Origin: Allobosea vaviloviae
GTDB lineage: Bacteria; Pseudomonadota; Alphaproteobacteria; Rhizobiales; Beijerinckiaceae
DNA length: 64,000 nucleotides
Direction: 5' to 3'
Assembly: GCF_001298265.1 (NCBI RefSeq)
Contig: NZ_LGSZ01000031.1
Coordinates: 1-64,000 of the forward strand
Shown: positions 1 to 8,813 of the stretch, piece after piece
Numbering within the stretch: the first letter of the stretch is position 1
Layout of the letters: every line of letters starts with the position of its first letter
Made by a program: the position numbers and the translations under genes
Notes under the pieces: model-generated
The model's database searches: none
What the model was told of the DNA's origin: nothing
The model's input: the letters and a program-made list of their open reading frames with translations, nothing else

Positions 1-538
1 AACTTATCCCCGCCCTCTCCGCCCACCCCATACTCCCCTCGCCCATCACCCAAACGGGGCGGCCATCCGGAGGTATGCTGGAGGTTGGGTGAGGGTCGGC
101 GCCTGCGGGTGGAGTTACGATCCACTCCCGGGAGGCTTCGGGGCACCGCCCTGGGGGTACTACGGCCCCTGTGCGAGGAGCTCGCTGGAACGGTCGGCGG
201 CGACAACGCCGGTGCCGGGTTCGACGCGACAAGGCGATGAGCCGAACTGGCGTCACATGAATCCAAAGGTGCCGTCGGCAACCGACCCGATAAGCGCGGC
301 CCGGAGCCCAAAATCGCCGAAGGCGGAGCGCCACGGGGCGTGCGACGGGTGGCTCAACCCCGCCGCGCCGCGTCCTGGCTCAACGGATGCGGACTGATAC
401 CCTAAGCGCCTCGCGGCGCTCCGCCAGCTCCCGTCTTGCAGCCCCTGCCCATCCCCGCCGCGCGCCCGCGCGGGCGGATCGTCAGCGCGCGCCCGGCGCA
501 AACAGCGGCCGGCCGCGCTTTTCCGACAGGAGCCCGCC
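1..538. other. GC-rich leading segment without a recognised gene
   Basis: I find no convincing gene here. Reading frames on both strands give low-complexity Arg/Ala/Pro-rich translations typical of non-coding high-GC DNA. Several short inverted repeats around 60 to 200 (for example complementary GC runs near 128-160) would allow RNA folding, but I could not match them to 6S, SRP, RNase P or tmRNA landmarks. The last few bases hold the ribosome binding site of the next gene. Confidence 0.4.
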
Positions 539-865
539 ATGCCGAAGCCTCGCAACCGTTTTGCCGACCTCCCGCCGATCACCGATTTCGAGAGCTGCCA
601 GCGCGTGCGGCCGATGCTGCTGCACCGTGTCGGAGACGCCTTCGAGGTCTGGCGCTCCTGCGAGGACAAGAGCTGCCGGCGTGCGAAGAGCTGCCGGCGC
701 GGCGACGGGACCTGCCTCTTCGCCTTCATGGCGGCGCAGCCGGATGCGGCCCGGCGGCTGTTGTTCTATACGGTGAAAAACCGCATCGCCGGCCTCTCGC
801 CCGACGAGGCTTGGGCGCAAGCGCAGGCCCGCGTCGCCGACGAGATCGCGCGGTACGGCGGCTGA
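539..865 (+). CDS. Conserved hypothetical protein with clustered cysteines
   Basis: A 108-residue protein without signal peptide or membrane segment. Function is not recognised. It has five cysteines (20, 41, 46, 52 and 59), four of them in a 19-residue basic stretch (CEDKSC...SC......C), which could bind a metal; that is inference. The C-terminal third is helical and ends in a ...DEIARYGG tail. An AGGAG ribosome binding site at 528-532 supports this ATG. It stands alone, followed by a palindromic repeat and then the IalB-like gene. The frame is believable because of codon use and the good start, but no family name can be given. Confidence 0.65.
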   Translation: MPKPRNRFADLPPITDFESCQRVRPMLLHRVGDAFEVWRSCEDKSCRRAKSCRRGDGTCLFAFMAAQPDAARRLLFYTVKNRIAGLSPDEAWAQAQARVADEIARYGG

Positions 866-907
866 GGGATGGGGAGTGCAGCGTCGGACTGGCGCTTTCC
901 CCTCGCC

Positions 908-1021
908 GTCATCCCGGACCTGCCGCGTCAGCGGCGCCGATCCGGGATCCATTCCGGACCCTCTCAGAGCCAGCGTTCCGGAATGGATCCCGGGTCTCCG
1001 CTTCGCTTCGCCCGGTATGAC
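908..1021. repeat. Dispersed intergenic palindromic repeat, copy 1 (type A)
   Basis: Imperfect inverted repeat whose outer arms begin GTCATCCCGG and end CCCGGTATGAC, with inner arms GATCCATTCCGG and CCGGAATGGATC. The GGGTCTCCGCTTCGCTTCGCCCGG segment is related to copies near 42.7 and 43.7 kb. It lies between two plus-strand genes. Such elements can form a long cruciform or RNA hairpin. Confidence 0.75.
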
Positions 1022-1147
1022 CGCGTCGAGGGAGCGGATACAGCCACGGCCGCCGTCCCTGCGCCGCGGCGTCGCAGGCTCGCGTCATGGTTACGTCCCG
1101 TTAACCCGTTCTTTCCACCCTGCCCGCTTCGGACGAAAGGAGACGAC

Positions 1148-1648
1148 ATGACCGATTTCGCGCCCCGCGCCGCCTGCGCGCTCGCCCTTCTGGCCGCTGC
1201 GCCCGCACACGCCGCGCCGGCGACGCCGCTCGGCAGCTTCGGCAGCTGGAATGCCGCCGCCTATGGCACGGGCGACGACCGCCGCTGCTACATCCTCGCC
1301 ACGCCGGCCTCGGCGGAACCCTCGACGCTGCGCCATGGCGACGTGCATTTCTTCGTCCGGAGCAGCGACGGGGCGCAGCGCACGGAATCGAGCCTGCAGG
1401 CCGGCTATGACTTTGCCGATGGCTCCGAGATCACCGTGACGATCGGCGAGGAGCGCTTCCGCATGGTGACGCAGGGCAGCAATGCCTGGCTGCGCCGCAT
1501 CGAGCGCGAGCCGGAGCTGCTCGCGGCCATGCGGGCCGGGCGCGTGATGGAGCTGGAGGCGCAGTCGCGCCGCGGCAACCAGACCAGCTACTCCTTCCCG
1601 CTCGACGGCGTCACCGCCGCCTCCAGGCTGCTCGCCCGCTGCGACTGA
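1148..1648 (+). CDS. IalB-like (invasion-associated locus B family) secreted protein
   Basis: A 166-residue protein. The N-terminus (residues 1 to about 22) is a Sec signal peptide: short charged start, Ala/Leu-rich core and an AHA-type cleavage site. The rest resembles the invasion-associated locus B family of alphaproteobacteria, small periplasmic or surface beta-rich proteins. A Trp near the mature start, Cys in RRCYI and a second Cys in the terminal ARCD suggest a disulphide. I chose the ATG at 1148 because an AAAGGAGA ribosome binding site precedes it and the signal peptide begins there; a longer frame upstream only reads through the palindromic repeat. The family name comes from resemblance, and a virulence role should not be assumed. 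Confidence 0.72.
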   Translation: MTDFAPRAACALALLAAAPAHAAPATPLGSFGSWNAAAYGTGDDRRCYILATPASAEPSTLRHGDVHFFVRSSDGAQRTESSLQAGYDFADGSEITVTIGEERFRMVTQGSNAWLRRIEREPELLAAMRAGRVMELEAQSRRGNQTSYSFPLDGVTAASRLLARCD

Positions 1649-1678
1649 GCGGGCGACGCCGACGCGGACCGTCCTGCC

Positions 1679-2572
1679 TCAGGCGACGCCGTAGGTCTTG
1701 AACCAGGCCAGCATCTTGCCCCAGCCCTCCTCGGCCTGCGCCTTGCGATAGCTCGGACGGTAATCGGCGTGGAAGCCGTGCGGCGTGTCGGGATAGATCG
1801 TGATCTCGACCGTCTTGCCGGCGGCCTTGGCGGCGGCGACCTGCTTCTCGACATCGGCGACCGGGATGCCGGTGTCGGCGGCGCCATAGAGTCCGAGAAC
1901 CGGGGCCTTGAGCTCGCCGACGATCTCGGATGCGGTCTTCGGCTGAACCGCGGTCTTGTTGCCGCCGAGCGGGCCGTACCAGGCGACGCCGGCCTTCACC
2001 GCCGGGTTGTGCGCGACATACAGCCAGACACCGCGCCCGCCGCGGCAGAAGCCGGTGACGCCGAGCTTGCTCGCATCGCCCTTCGAACTGGCGACCGCCC
2101 ATTTCGCGGCGGCGTCGAGATCGGCCAGCATCTCGGCGTCCGGCTTCTTGGCGATGACCTCGCGCACGATCGCCTGCACGTCGGTCATCTTGGTCAGATC
2201 GCCCTGGCGGGCATAGAGCTCGGGCGCGACCGCGCAATAGCCGGCCTTGGCGAGGCGCCGGCAGATGTCCTTGATGTATTCATGGACGCCGAAGATCTCC
2301 TCGTTGACGAGGATGATCGGGAAAGGGCCGGCCCCGGCCGGCATGGCGCGATAGCCCGGCATCATGCCATCAGTGGTCGGGATCTGGACCTCGCCGGCCT
2401 CGAGCCCGGCGCTGTCGGTGGTGATCGTCTGGCCGACCACGACCGTGGTCGCCATGGTGAAGCCGGAGACGAGGCCGGTCATGACGAAGCCGCGGCGCGA
2501 GAACGGCTCCTTCACCAGCCCGTCGAGACCTTCCAGGAGGGGCTTTGCGGCGGCAAGGGTCGAGACGGACAT
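1679..2572 (-). CDS. Dienelactone hydrolase family protein with twin-arginine-type N-terminus
   Basis: A 297-residue alpha/beta hydrolase of the dienelactone hydrolase family, which hydrolyses ester or lactone bonds. The family triad is visible: nucleophile Cys in GFCRGGRG, Asp in YGAADTG and His in PHGFHAD. Residues 25 to 50 contain FSRRGFVMTG followed by a hydrophobic stretch, resembling a twin-arginine export signal, though it starts later than usual; periplasmic location is therefore inference. Start at 2572 is supported by AAGGAG just upstream; a longer frame reaching 2875 has no such support. It is convergent with the IalB-like gene and separated from it by about 30 bases. The physiological substrate is unknown. 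Confidence 0.85.
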   Translation of the reverse strand: MSVSTLAAAKPLLEGLDGLVKEPFSRRGFVMTGLVSGFTMATTVVVGQTITTDSAGLEAGEVQIPTTDGMMPGYRAMPAGAGPFPIILVNEEIFGVHEYIKDICRRLAKAGYCAVAPELYARQGDLTKMTDVQAIVREVIAKKPDAEMLADLDAAAKWAVASSKGDASKLGVTGFCRGGRGVWLYVAHNPAVKAGVAWYGPLGGNKTAVQPKTASEIVGELKAPVLGLYGAADTGIPVADVEKQVAAAKAAGKTVEITIYPDTPHGFHADYRPSYRKAQAEEGWGKMLAWFKTYGVA

Positions 2573-3091
2573 GGCGGGCTCCTTGGATGCGATGGCGAGG
2601 CCGGGAGAGTGCTGCGGCAGCGATCCTCCGGCAAGCGCCGAGCCGGCCGCGTGAGTCACAGAGGCGTGAGCGGACTTGGGCAGGCGCACGAATCGCTGCA
2701 TCCCGCCCCGGCAGGCGGTGGATCTGCGGATATGGTGAACGCGTCGCCAACGCACTGCGGCGCCGCCGGATGGCGTGCGGAGCGCCGCGATCGCGTCCGG
2801 CAGGCGCTCGAAACAGCCCATCGCGGTGGCAGGGACGCACTCATTTCGCACCCGCAGCATAAATTGCCCAAGCAAAGGGCAGAGTCCGTCCGAATCTTAC
2901 TGATCCGTTAACCGCCCAGCGCGGGCGATCCCGCAAAAATGAAGGATTTGAGAATAGTTCATGCGCTGATCGCATAACGGAGCTGACAAATGGTCTCTGT
3001 TTGAGCAGCAGTGGCTCACTTATATGCAGCGCACAACGAATTCGTCGCTGTGGGCACCGACCCGCTCCGGAAACCTAGTAGGACCCTCGTT
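2573..3091. other. Intergenic region between divergent genes
   Basis: About 520 bases between the divergent dienelactone hydrolase and DUF1127 genes. It should hold both promoters. I see a small GCGGG-CGAT-CCCGC hairpin at 2921-2934 followed by AAAAAT, and an AT-richer stretch from 2935 to 3060 with a TTATAT element at 3020-3025. No tRNA or small RNA motif was recognised. Confidence 0.5.
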
Positions 3092-3247
3092 ATGTTCGTC
3101 ACCATGATCGCCGCCAAGATCCGCTCCTATCTGCGCTATCGCGAGACCGTTCGCGAGCTCTCCCGCCTGACCGACCGCGAGCTCGACGATCTCGGCCTGT
3201 CGCGCTCGGAAATCGCCTTCGTCGCGCGCACCCACGCCGCCGTCTGA
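3092..3247 (+). CDS. DUF1127 small protein
   Basis: A 51-residue basic protein with the DUF1127 pattern: a helical N-terminus with paired Arg, then LSRLTDRELDDLGLSRSEI. DUF1127 proteins are common and short in Rhizobiales; some act in RNA turnover, stress and phosphate responses, but none of that can be read here. I place the start at 3092, because 47 to 55 residues is the usual length and an AGGA lies about 8 bases upstream; a start at 3011 would add a non-conserved extension. It is monocistronic, with a strong terminator about 90 bases downstream. Confidence 0.82.
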   Translation: MFVTMIAAKIRSYLRYRETVRELSRLTDRELDDLGLSRSEIAFVARTHAAV

Positions 3248-3335
3248 AGGCGTCGCGCTCCGCTCAGGCGGAGCCGACCACGTGTAGTGTCTCCCGGCTT
3301 CGCGGCCCTCCCCCGCGAAAATCGGTCGAAGAGCG

Positions 3336-3365
3336 AATGCCCGCCCCCCGGCGGGCATTTTGCGT
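3336..3365 (+). terminator. Rho-independent terminator after the DUF1127 gene
   Basis: A perfect 10-bp stem, AATGCCCGCC (3336-3345) with GGCGGGCATT (3350-3359) and a CCCC loop, followed by TTTGCGTTT. It separates the DUF1127 gene from trmFO. Confidence 0.8.
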
Positions 3366-3419
3366 TTCGAAAGCTCGCACGCCCTTGACGGAACCGGCGG
3401 CTGCGGACACATCCCGGGC

Positions 3420-4826
3420 ATGGAACCCATTCACATCATCGGCGGCGGACTCGCCGGCTCCGAAGCCGCCTGGCAGGTCGCACAGGCCGGCGTACCGGTC
3501 GTGCTGCACGAGATGCGCCCCGTTCGCGCGACCGAAGCGCACCAGACCGAGGGCCTGGCCGAGCTGGTCTGTTCGAACTCCTTCCGCTCCGACGATTCGC
3601 TCAGCAGTGCGGTCGGCCAGCTGCATTGGGAGATGCGGCGGCTGGGCTCGCTGATCATGGCGACCGGCGACGCGCATCAGGTCCCGGCCGGCGGCGCGCT
3701 GGCGGTCGACCGCGAAGGCTTCTCGCAAGGCGTCACCGCCGCGCTCGCGGCCCATCCGCTGGTGACCATCGACCGCGCCGAGATCGCGGGCCTGCCTCCG
3801 GCGGAGTGGGACAAGGTCATCGTCGCGACCGGCCCCCTCACCTCGCCCGCGCTTGCCGCCGGCATCCAGTCCCTGACCGGCGAGGACGCTCTCGCCTTTT
3901 TCGACGCCATCGCGCCGATCGTCCATGTCGATTCGGTCGACATGGACCAGGCCTGGTTCCAGTCGCGCTACGACAAGGTCGGCCCGGGCGGCACGGGGGC
4001 CGACTACATCAACTGCCCGCTCGACCGCGACCAGTACGAGGCCTTCATCGACGCGCTGCTGGCGGCCGAGAAGACCGAGTTCAAGGAATGGGAAGGCACG
4101 CCCTATTTCGACGGCTGCCTGCCGATAGAGGTCATGGCCGAACGCGGCCGCGAGACGCTGCGCTGGGGGCCGATGAAGCCGGTCGGGCTGACCAACAAGC
4201 ATAATCCCACGGTGAAGGCCTATGCGATCGTCCAGCTCCGGCAGGACAATGCGCTGGGCACGCTGTTCAACATGACCGGCTTCCAGACCAAGCTGAAATA
4301 CGGCGAACAGGCCGCGATCTTCCGGATGATTCCGGGCCTCCAGAACGCCGAATTCGCCCGGCTCGGCGGCATCCACCGCAACACCTACCTGAACTCGCCA
4401 AAGCTGCTCGACGACCGCCTGCGGCTCAAGGCCGATCCGCGCCTGCGCTTCGCCGGCCAGATCACCGGCTGCGAGGGTTATGTCGAAAGCGCCGCGATCG
4501 GTCTGCTCGCGGGCCGCATGGCGGCAGCGGAACGGCTTGGGCATGAACTGGAGCTTCCGCCGGCGACGACGGCGCTGGGTGCGCTGGTCAACCACATCAC
4601 CGGCGGCCACATCGTCACCATCGATGAGGGTCCGCGCTCCTTCCAGCCGATGAACATTAATTTCGGCCTGTTCCCGCATATCGAGGGCCAGCAGACCCAT
4701 GGCCCCGACGGCAAGAAGCTGAAAGGCCCCGCCAAGAGCGTCGCCCGCAAGCACGCGCTCACCGCAAGGGCGAAGGTCGAGATGGAATCCTGGGCCGGCG
4801 GTCAACCGGCGCAGGCGGCGGAATAG
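3420..4826 (+). CDS. trmFO: Methylenetetrahydrofolate-tRNA-(uracil-5-)-methyltransferase TrmFO
   Basis: A 468-residue flavoprotein that makes 5-methyluridine at position 54 of tRNA using methylenetetrahydrofolate and FADH2. Visible marks: the N-terminal FAD-binding [11 protein letters not shown], the [12 protein letters not shown] block containing a conserved Cys, the [13 protein letters not shown] segment and [21 protein letters not shown] near the C-terminal flavin site. Length fits the family. The ATG at 3420 directly opens the [10 protein letters not shown] strand; a longer frame from 3360 runs back into the terminator. It appears monocistronic and is followed by a palindromic repeat. Confidence 0.97.
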   Translation: MEPIHIIGGGLAGSEAAWQVAQAGVPVVLHEMRPVRATEAHQTEGLAELVCSNSFRSDDSLSSAVGQLHWEMRRLGSLIMATGDAHQVPAGGALAVDREGFSQGVTAALAAHPLVTIDRAEIAGLPPAEWDKVIVATGPLTSPALAAGIQSLTGEDALAFFDAIAPIVHVDSVDMDQAWFQSRYDKVGPGGTGADYINCPLDRDQYEAFIDALLAAEKTEFKEWEGTPYFDGCLPIEVMAERGRETLRWGPMKPVGLTNKHNPTVKAYAIVQLRQDNALGTLFNMTGFQTKLKYGEQAAIFRMIPGLQNAEFARLGGIHRNTYLNSPKLLDDRLRLKADPRLRFAGQITGCEGYVESAAIGLLAGRMAAAERLGHELELPPATTALGALVNHITGGHIVTIDEGPRSFQPMNINFGLFPHIEGQQTHGPDGKKLKGPAKSVARKHALTARAKVEMESWAGGQPAQAAE

Positions 4827-4835
4827 CAGACAGTC

Positions 4836-4912
4836 GTCATGCTCGGGCGCAGACCCGAACATCGCCAGCCAGAGAGTCTCGGGTCTGCGCTGCGCTCCAC
4901 CCGAGAATGACG
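4836..4912. repeat. Dispersed intergenic palindromic repeat, copy 2 (short)
   Basis: A shorter imperfect palindrome with arms CGTCATGCTCGGG...CAGACCCGA and TCGGGTCTGCGCTGCGCTCCACCCGAGAATGACG. It sits between the convergent 3' ends of trmFO and the next gene, where a long hairpin could act as a bidirectional terminator. It shares the GGGTCTGCGCT core with the type A copies. Confidence 0.7.
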
Positions 4913-4919
4913 CGGCGGC

Positions 4920-5816
4920 TCACCTTGCAGCCCGAGCCGCCCGCCAGATCAGCCACTGCCGCTGCCAGGCCGGCAGCGTGATGATGGTGCGGTAGGGGTC
5001 ATAGCCGCCGCGCTCCATCCGCTTCAGATAGGGCTCGACCAGCGCGGAGGGCAGGAAGGCCGGCATCACTGCGCTGGGAACCGTGCCGCGCAGGTCGCGC
5101 AGCTTCTTCAGATGGGCGCGCGCGATCTCGCGCAACTCCTTCAGCGAATACATCACGCCAGGCCCGCCGCGCCCTCGCACGATGTCGTCGCGGGTGACCC
5201 CGTTGCGGCCGAGGATGTCGGCGGGCAGATAGACCTGCCCCTCGGCGGCATGCCAGGGGAAGGCGCGCATCAGCCCGGTCAGTGCGTAGGCGACGCCGGC
5301 ATAGCCCGCCGCGGCAGCGCCACCGGGATCGCGGCCATTCGCGAGAATGATCGAGGCGAGCCGGATCAGCGCGCTCGATGTCTCCCCGGCATAGCCCTCC
5401 AGATCCCGCAGCGACGGCATCGGATCGTCATAGAGATCGAAGACGCGGGCCTCGATCAGCCCGGTCAGCGGCGCGATCGGCAGGCGGTAGCGCGCGACCG
5501 CGTCGAGCAGCGCCGCCGCGACCGGATGCGCCTGCCCATCGCCGTTCGCCTCGCCCTCGAGCAGGTCCCGCCACCATTGCAGCCGGACCTCGCCCGGCAG
5601 GGGCTCGCTGACGAGGCCGCGCACACGCGCAATCTCGTGGCTGAAGGCATACAACGCAAACAGGGCCGGCCGCTGCGATTCGGGCGCGTAGAGGCAGGCT
5701 ATGTAGCGGTCGTGATCATGCTGCCGCACCAGCGCCGCGCAATGCGCATAGGCCTGCGGCAACGCGGAGGGCGTCGTCTCGCTGCGGCGGTCGGTCTCGG
5801 TTGTCTGCGGCATCAT
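4920..5816 (-). CDS. Squalene/phytoene synthase fold protein, NDUFAF6-like
   Basis: A 298-residue all-helical protein of the squalene/phytoene synthase superfamily. The two Asp-rich motifs needed for prenyl diphosphate chemistry are not intact: the first position reads YAFSHEIARV (His60-Glu61), and the second region (about 187-200) reads AFPWHAAEGQVYLP without the GED pair. This is the pattern of the mitochondrial complex I assembly factor NDUFAF6 and its alphaproteobacterial homologues, so a carotenoid or hopanoid synthase call would be doubtful. Start is one of two adjacent ATG codons (5816 or 5813), preceded by GAGGCAGG. It is convergent with trmFO. The role in respiratory complex assembly is inference from family resemblance. 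Confidence 0.8.
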   Translation of the reverse strand: MMPQTTETDRRSETTPSALPQAYAHCAALVRQHDHDRYIACLYAPESQRPALFALYAFSHEIARVRGLVSEPLPGEVRLQWWRDLLEGEANGDGQAHPVAAALLDAVARYRLPIAPLTGLIEARVFDLYDDPMPSLRDLEGYAGETSSALIRLASIILANGRDPGGAAAAGYAGVAYALTGLMRAFPWHAAEGQVYLPADILGRNGVTRDDIVRGRGGPGVMYSLKELREIARAHLKKLRDLRGTVPSAVMPAFLPSALVEPYLKRMERGGYDPYRTIITLPAWQRQWLIWRAARAAR

Positions 5817-6118
5817 CCTGCCTCGATCCGGAGGCTGCATCCCTGGCGACGATCGCGGCAGTGTAGGACGAGCCGGCGGCAGATGGCTACGCCTCAAGAA
5901 CATGGCAGGCGCGATTTGCCGAAGCGAGCCGACCGGCAGCCTGCGTGGCACTGGTATTGGCGTCTGGCCATGGACAGGAAGGCTTTCCGACCGCGCGGCG
6001 TCTTCGGACAGCGAATGCGGTCCGGCGCGAAAGCTTAGCATCATCGGCGCTGGCAATATGGTATTAAAGCACCGGCCAACGGGACGACGATGACGTCGTA
6101 CAGATTCATGAGGATGCT
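5817..6118. other. Intergenic region with no recognised element
   Basis: About 300 bases between two divergent genes. I see no RNA gene, repeat or clear sigma-70 promoter. Short plus-strand frames here have no support. Confidence 0.45.
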
Positions 6119-6325
6119 TTGACCGACGACGACCGCAAGCCTCCCATCCGGCGTCCCTCCTACGGGCCGGTCAGACGCATGTTGAAGCTGATCGTCGAGA
6201 TCGATTCATCGCGCTTTCTGGGCAACCGTCTCGGCGCAGCCGTGTTGCTCGTCGGCGTGCTCGCGGTCTTCGCGGGCGTCGGCTACGGGCTGCCGGCGCT
6301 GATATCGCATTATTTTCAGAATTGA
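6119..6325 (+). CDS. Small single-pass membrane protein, TTG start
   Basis: A 68-residue protein with a basic cytosolic N-terminus (about 35 residues, rich in Arg and Lys) and one membrane segment around residues 40-63, ending LPALISHYFQN. Function is not recognised. No ATG lies in this frame near the start; TTG at 6119 follows a GAGG at 6110-6113 with normal spacing, so a TTG start is the best reading. It stands alone, with about 275 bases of empty sequence before the 3' end of pleD. Codon use is like neighbouring genes. Confidence 0.6.
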   Translation: MTDDDRKPPIRRPSYGPVRRMLKLIVEIDSSRFLGNRLGAAVLLVGVLAVFAGVGYGLPALISHYFQN

Positions 6326-6600
6326 GGGGTGGCCGACCGGCGGCGGTTCTGAGGAGGCCAGATGATCCGCAGCCGGCCGGCCGAGCCCTCCGGTTTCCCA
6401 GGAGATGCGGCGGACCTGAGCACCCGAGGGGCGTCACGAGACAGCGAAAACATCGCTGCGTCGATGAAGACCCTTGCAGTCGGACAGCCGCGAATCAATC
6501 GAATACCATCGATCGACCAGCGCTCATCGATGCTTAACCTTACCGCGTAACCAGTCGATGCTTGCGTACGGGCAACGCTCGGCTTCGTGCGGCCGCCGGC

Positions 6601-7977
6601 TCAGGCGGCGTTCGCGGCAATGACGCGGTTGCGGCCGCTCGCCTTGGCCCGGTACAGCGCGTCGTCGGCACGCTTCATGATCTCGGCGGGCGAAGCGTCC
6701 CCCGCGCGGCGGCTCGAGACGCCGATGGAGACCGTCACGGGAATCGTGCGCGCATTGCCCTGGATCGCGAAGGGATCGGCCTCGACGCGCTCGCGGATGC
6801 GTTCGGCCACGGCATAGGCCGCATCGAGCGCGGTGTCGGGAAGCACCACGACGATCTCCTCGCCGCCCATGCGGGCGACGAGATCGATTCCGCGGGTGCA
6901 GGCGCGGACCCGGTCGGCGAATTCGCGCAGGACCTCGTCGCCGGCATCGTGCCCCCAGCTGTCGTTGACCGACTTGAAATGGTCGATGTCGAGGACGAGC
7001 AAGGCCAGCGACCGCGCCCGCAGCGCGGATTCGTCGAACATCGCCGCCATGCGGGTGTCCATGTAGCGACGATTATGCAGGCCGGTGAGCTGGTCCATGA
7101 CGGCCATCTCCATCGATGACTGCACGCTGTCGCGCAGCTTCTCGGTGAAGCGCTTGCGGCGCACCTGCGTGCGGACGCGGGCCACCAGCTCGTTGCGGTC
7201 GATCGGCCGGATCAGGAAGTCATGCGCGCCGATCTCGAGACCACGCAGGATGCGTGTGCGATCCTCGGCCTCGCCCATCATCAGGACGGAGACGTTGCGG
7301 GTGCGTTCCAGCGAGCGAAGCTGGCTGCACAGGCGCAGGCCGTCATAGCCGTTCAGATCGAGGCTCACGACGACGCTGTCGAAATCGCCCTCGACGGCGC
7401 GCAAAAGCGCCTGCTGCGGGTCCGGCTCGATCTCGACCTGGTGGAAGGCCGAAAGCGCCGTCTCCAGGCGTTCGCTCACCCGCGGCCGGTCCTCGACGAG
7501 CAGGATGCGGCCGTTGAGTCCCGTTTCCATCGCGGCAGCGGCCAGCGGGTCGGCGATGCCGAGCCGGCGCGAGGCCAGCGCGCGGTTGCGCAACTCGTCG
7601 GTCATCGATTTCAGCCGGACCAGGCTGCGGACGCGTGCAAACAGCGCAGTGTCGTCGAGCGGCTTGGTCAGGAAGTCGTCGGCGCCGGCGTCGAGTCCCT
7701 TCAACCGGTCGCCCGGCTGGTCGAGCGCGGTCACCATCACGACAGGGATATGCGCCGTCGTCGCCTCGCTCTTGAGGCGGCGGCAGACATCGAAGCCGTT
7801 CATGCCGGGCATCATCACGTCGAGCAGGACGATGTCGGTCTCTCCGCGCGCGCAGATCTCCAGGGCGTCAGGCCCGTTGAGCGCGCTCTCGACGTCGAAA
7901 TACTCGGCCGAAAGCTTCGCTTCCAGCAGCTTTACGTTGGTGAGAATGTCGTCGACGACAAGAACGCGCGCTGACAT
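6601..7977 (-). CDS. pleD: PleD-type response regulator diguanylate cyclase
   Basis: A 458-residue protein with two receiver domains and a GGDEF domain, the PleD layout. Residues 1-120: REC1 with phospho-acceptor Asp53 in LLDVMMPG. Residues about 155-270: REC2, a degenerate adaptor. Residues about 285-458: GGDEF, with active site GGEEI at 371-375 and inhibitory-site RxxD at 362-365, five residues before it. It makes cyclic di-GMP from GTP when phosphorylated. It lies 18 bases downstream of divK on the same strand, as in other alphaproteobacteria, where DivJ and PleC act on both regulators. The match in length and motif spacing to Caulobacter PleD is close. Confidence 0.95.
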   Translation of the reverse strand: MSARVLVVDDILTNVKLLEAKLSAEYFDVESALNGPDALEICARGETDIVLLDVMMPGMNGFDVCRRLKSEATTAHIPVVMVTALDQPGDRLKGLDAGADDFLTKPLDDTALFARVRSLVRLKSMTDELRNRALASRRLGIADPLAAAAMETGLNGRILLVEDRPRVSERLETALSAFHQVEIEPDPQQALLRAVEGDFDSVVVSLDLNGYDGLRLCSQLRSLERTRNVSVLMMGEAEDRTRILRGLEIGAHDFLIRPIDRNELVARVRTQVRRKRFTEKLRDSVQSSMEMAVMDQLTGLHNRRYMDTRMAAMFDESALRARSLALLVLDIDHFKSVNDSWGHDAGDEVLREFADRVRACTRGIDLVARMGGEEIVVVLPDTALDAAYAVAERIRERVEADPFAIQGNARTIPVTVSIGVSSRRAGDASPAEIMKRADDALYRAKASGRNRVIAANAA

Positions 7978-7995
7978 GGGTTTGCTTTCAGAGGC

Positions 7996-8364
7996 TCAGG
8001 CGGTGCCGGCATAGGCGCGGACGGTCTCCAGAAACTTCGCGACCGAGATCGGCTTCGAAAGATAGGCCTCGCAGCCGCCCTCCCGGATACGCTCCTCGTC
8101 GCCCTTCATCGCGAAGGCCGTCACCGCGATGACGGGGATCGATTTCAGGGTGTCGTCCTCTTTGATCCATTTGGTGACCTCGAGTCCCGAAACCTCCGGC
8201 AACTGGATGTCCATCAGGATCAGGTCCGGATGATGCGCGCGCGCCAGTTCGATCGCCTCGATGCCGTCGGCTGTCTTCAGCGTGGCGTAGCCATGCGCTT
8301 CGAGGAGGTCGTTGAAGAGCTTCATGTTGAGCTCGTTGTCCTCGACGATCAGAACCGTCTTCAT
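7996..8364 (-). CDS. divK: Single-domain response regulator DivK
   Basis: A 122-residue stand-alone receiver domain. The acidic pocket VEDN (residues 8 and 9), phospho-acceptor Asp52 in [10 protein letters not shown], the conserved Thr in AVTAFAM and Lys in LSKPI are all visible. DivK controls CckA and CtrA activity and cell polarity through DivJ and PleC in alphaproteobacteria. The start at 8364 has AAGGGCGG upstream; a longer frame to 8559 is unsupported. First gene of the divK-pleD operon, divergent from the DUF3572 gene. Confidence 0.94.
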   Translation of the reverse strand: MKTVLIVEDNELNMKLFNDLLEAHGYATLKTADGIEAIELARAHHPDLILMDIQLPEVSGLEVTKWIKEDDTLKSIPVIAVTAFAMKGDEERIREGGCEAYLSKPISVAKFLETVRAYAGTA

Positions 8365-8495
8365 GATGCCGCCCTTCATTTGCGCCACGAACACGCCGGA
8401 CCGATCCGGATTGTCCAAGCTGGCGGCCTCGTTCATGGATGCTCTAACATGCGAGCCGTTGACGAAACGCAAACCTGATACGCGACTCGCCCGAT

Positions 8496-8813
8496 ATGCA
8501 AACGATGGAGCACCCGACCGCCATGGCCCGACCGTCCAGCATGGAGGATGCCGAAACATTGGCCTTGCGCGCGCTGGGCTTCCTGGCAGCCGAAGCGGAG
8601 CGGCTTGAGCCGTTCCTGGCGACGACCGGGCTCGGCCCCGCGACGCTGCGCGCTGCCGCGAGCGACCCGGGCTTTCTCGCCGCCGTTCTCGACCATATCA
8701 GCGGCAGCGATTCGCTCCTGCTGGAGTTTGCCGGAAATCTGGGCGTGAGTCCGGAGGCGGTGGCGCAGGCGCGCGAGCGGCTGAGCGGGCCGCGTCCGGG
8801 CGAGTCGTCTTGA
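8496..8813 (+). CDS. DUF3572 family protein
   Basis: A 105-residue helical protein matching the DUF3572 family of alphaproteobacteria: [14 protein letters not shown] early, then [22 protein letters not shown]. No biochemical role is known. Several ATG codons are possible (8496, 8505, 8523); I keep the first, but the conserved part begins only after residue 15, so the true start may be later. The stop overlaps the TTG start of dinB, so translation is coupled, and a link with DNA damage tolerance can be suspected but not shown. Confidence 0.8.
   Translation: MQTMEHPTAMARPSSMEDAETLALRALGFLAAEAERLEPFLATTGLGPATLRAAASDPGFLAAVLDHISGSDSLLLEFAGNLGVSPEAVAQARERLSGPRPGESS

Noticed and set aside
89..397. 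A plus-strand frame of 102 codons
   Set aside because: Low complexity, no ribosome binding site, no recognisable domain. Left as non-coding.
4920..5816. Naming the gene as a phytoene or squalene synthase (carotenoid or hopanoid pathway)
   Set aside because: The Asp-rich catalytic motifs are missing and no carotenoid or hopanoid genes lie nearby.
6534..6552. TTAACC and GTAACC resembling a CtrA site
   Set aside because: Spacing is 7 bases, not the usual 5, and it lies beyond the 3' end of pleD with no gene start nearby.
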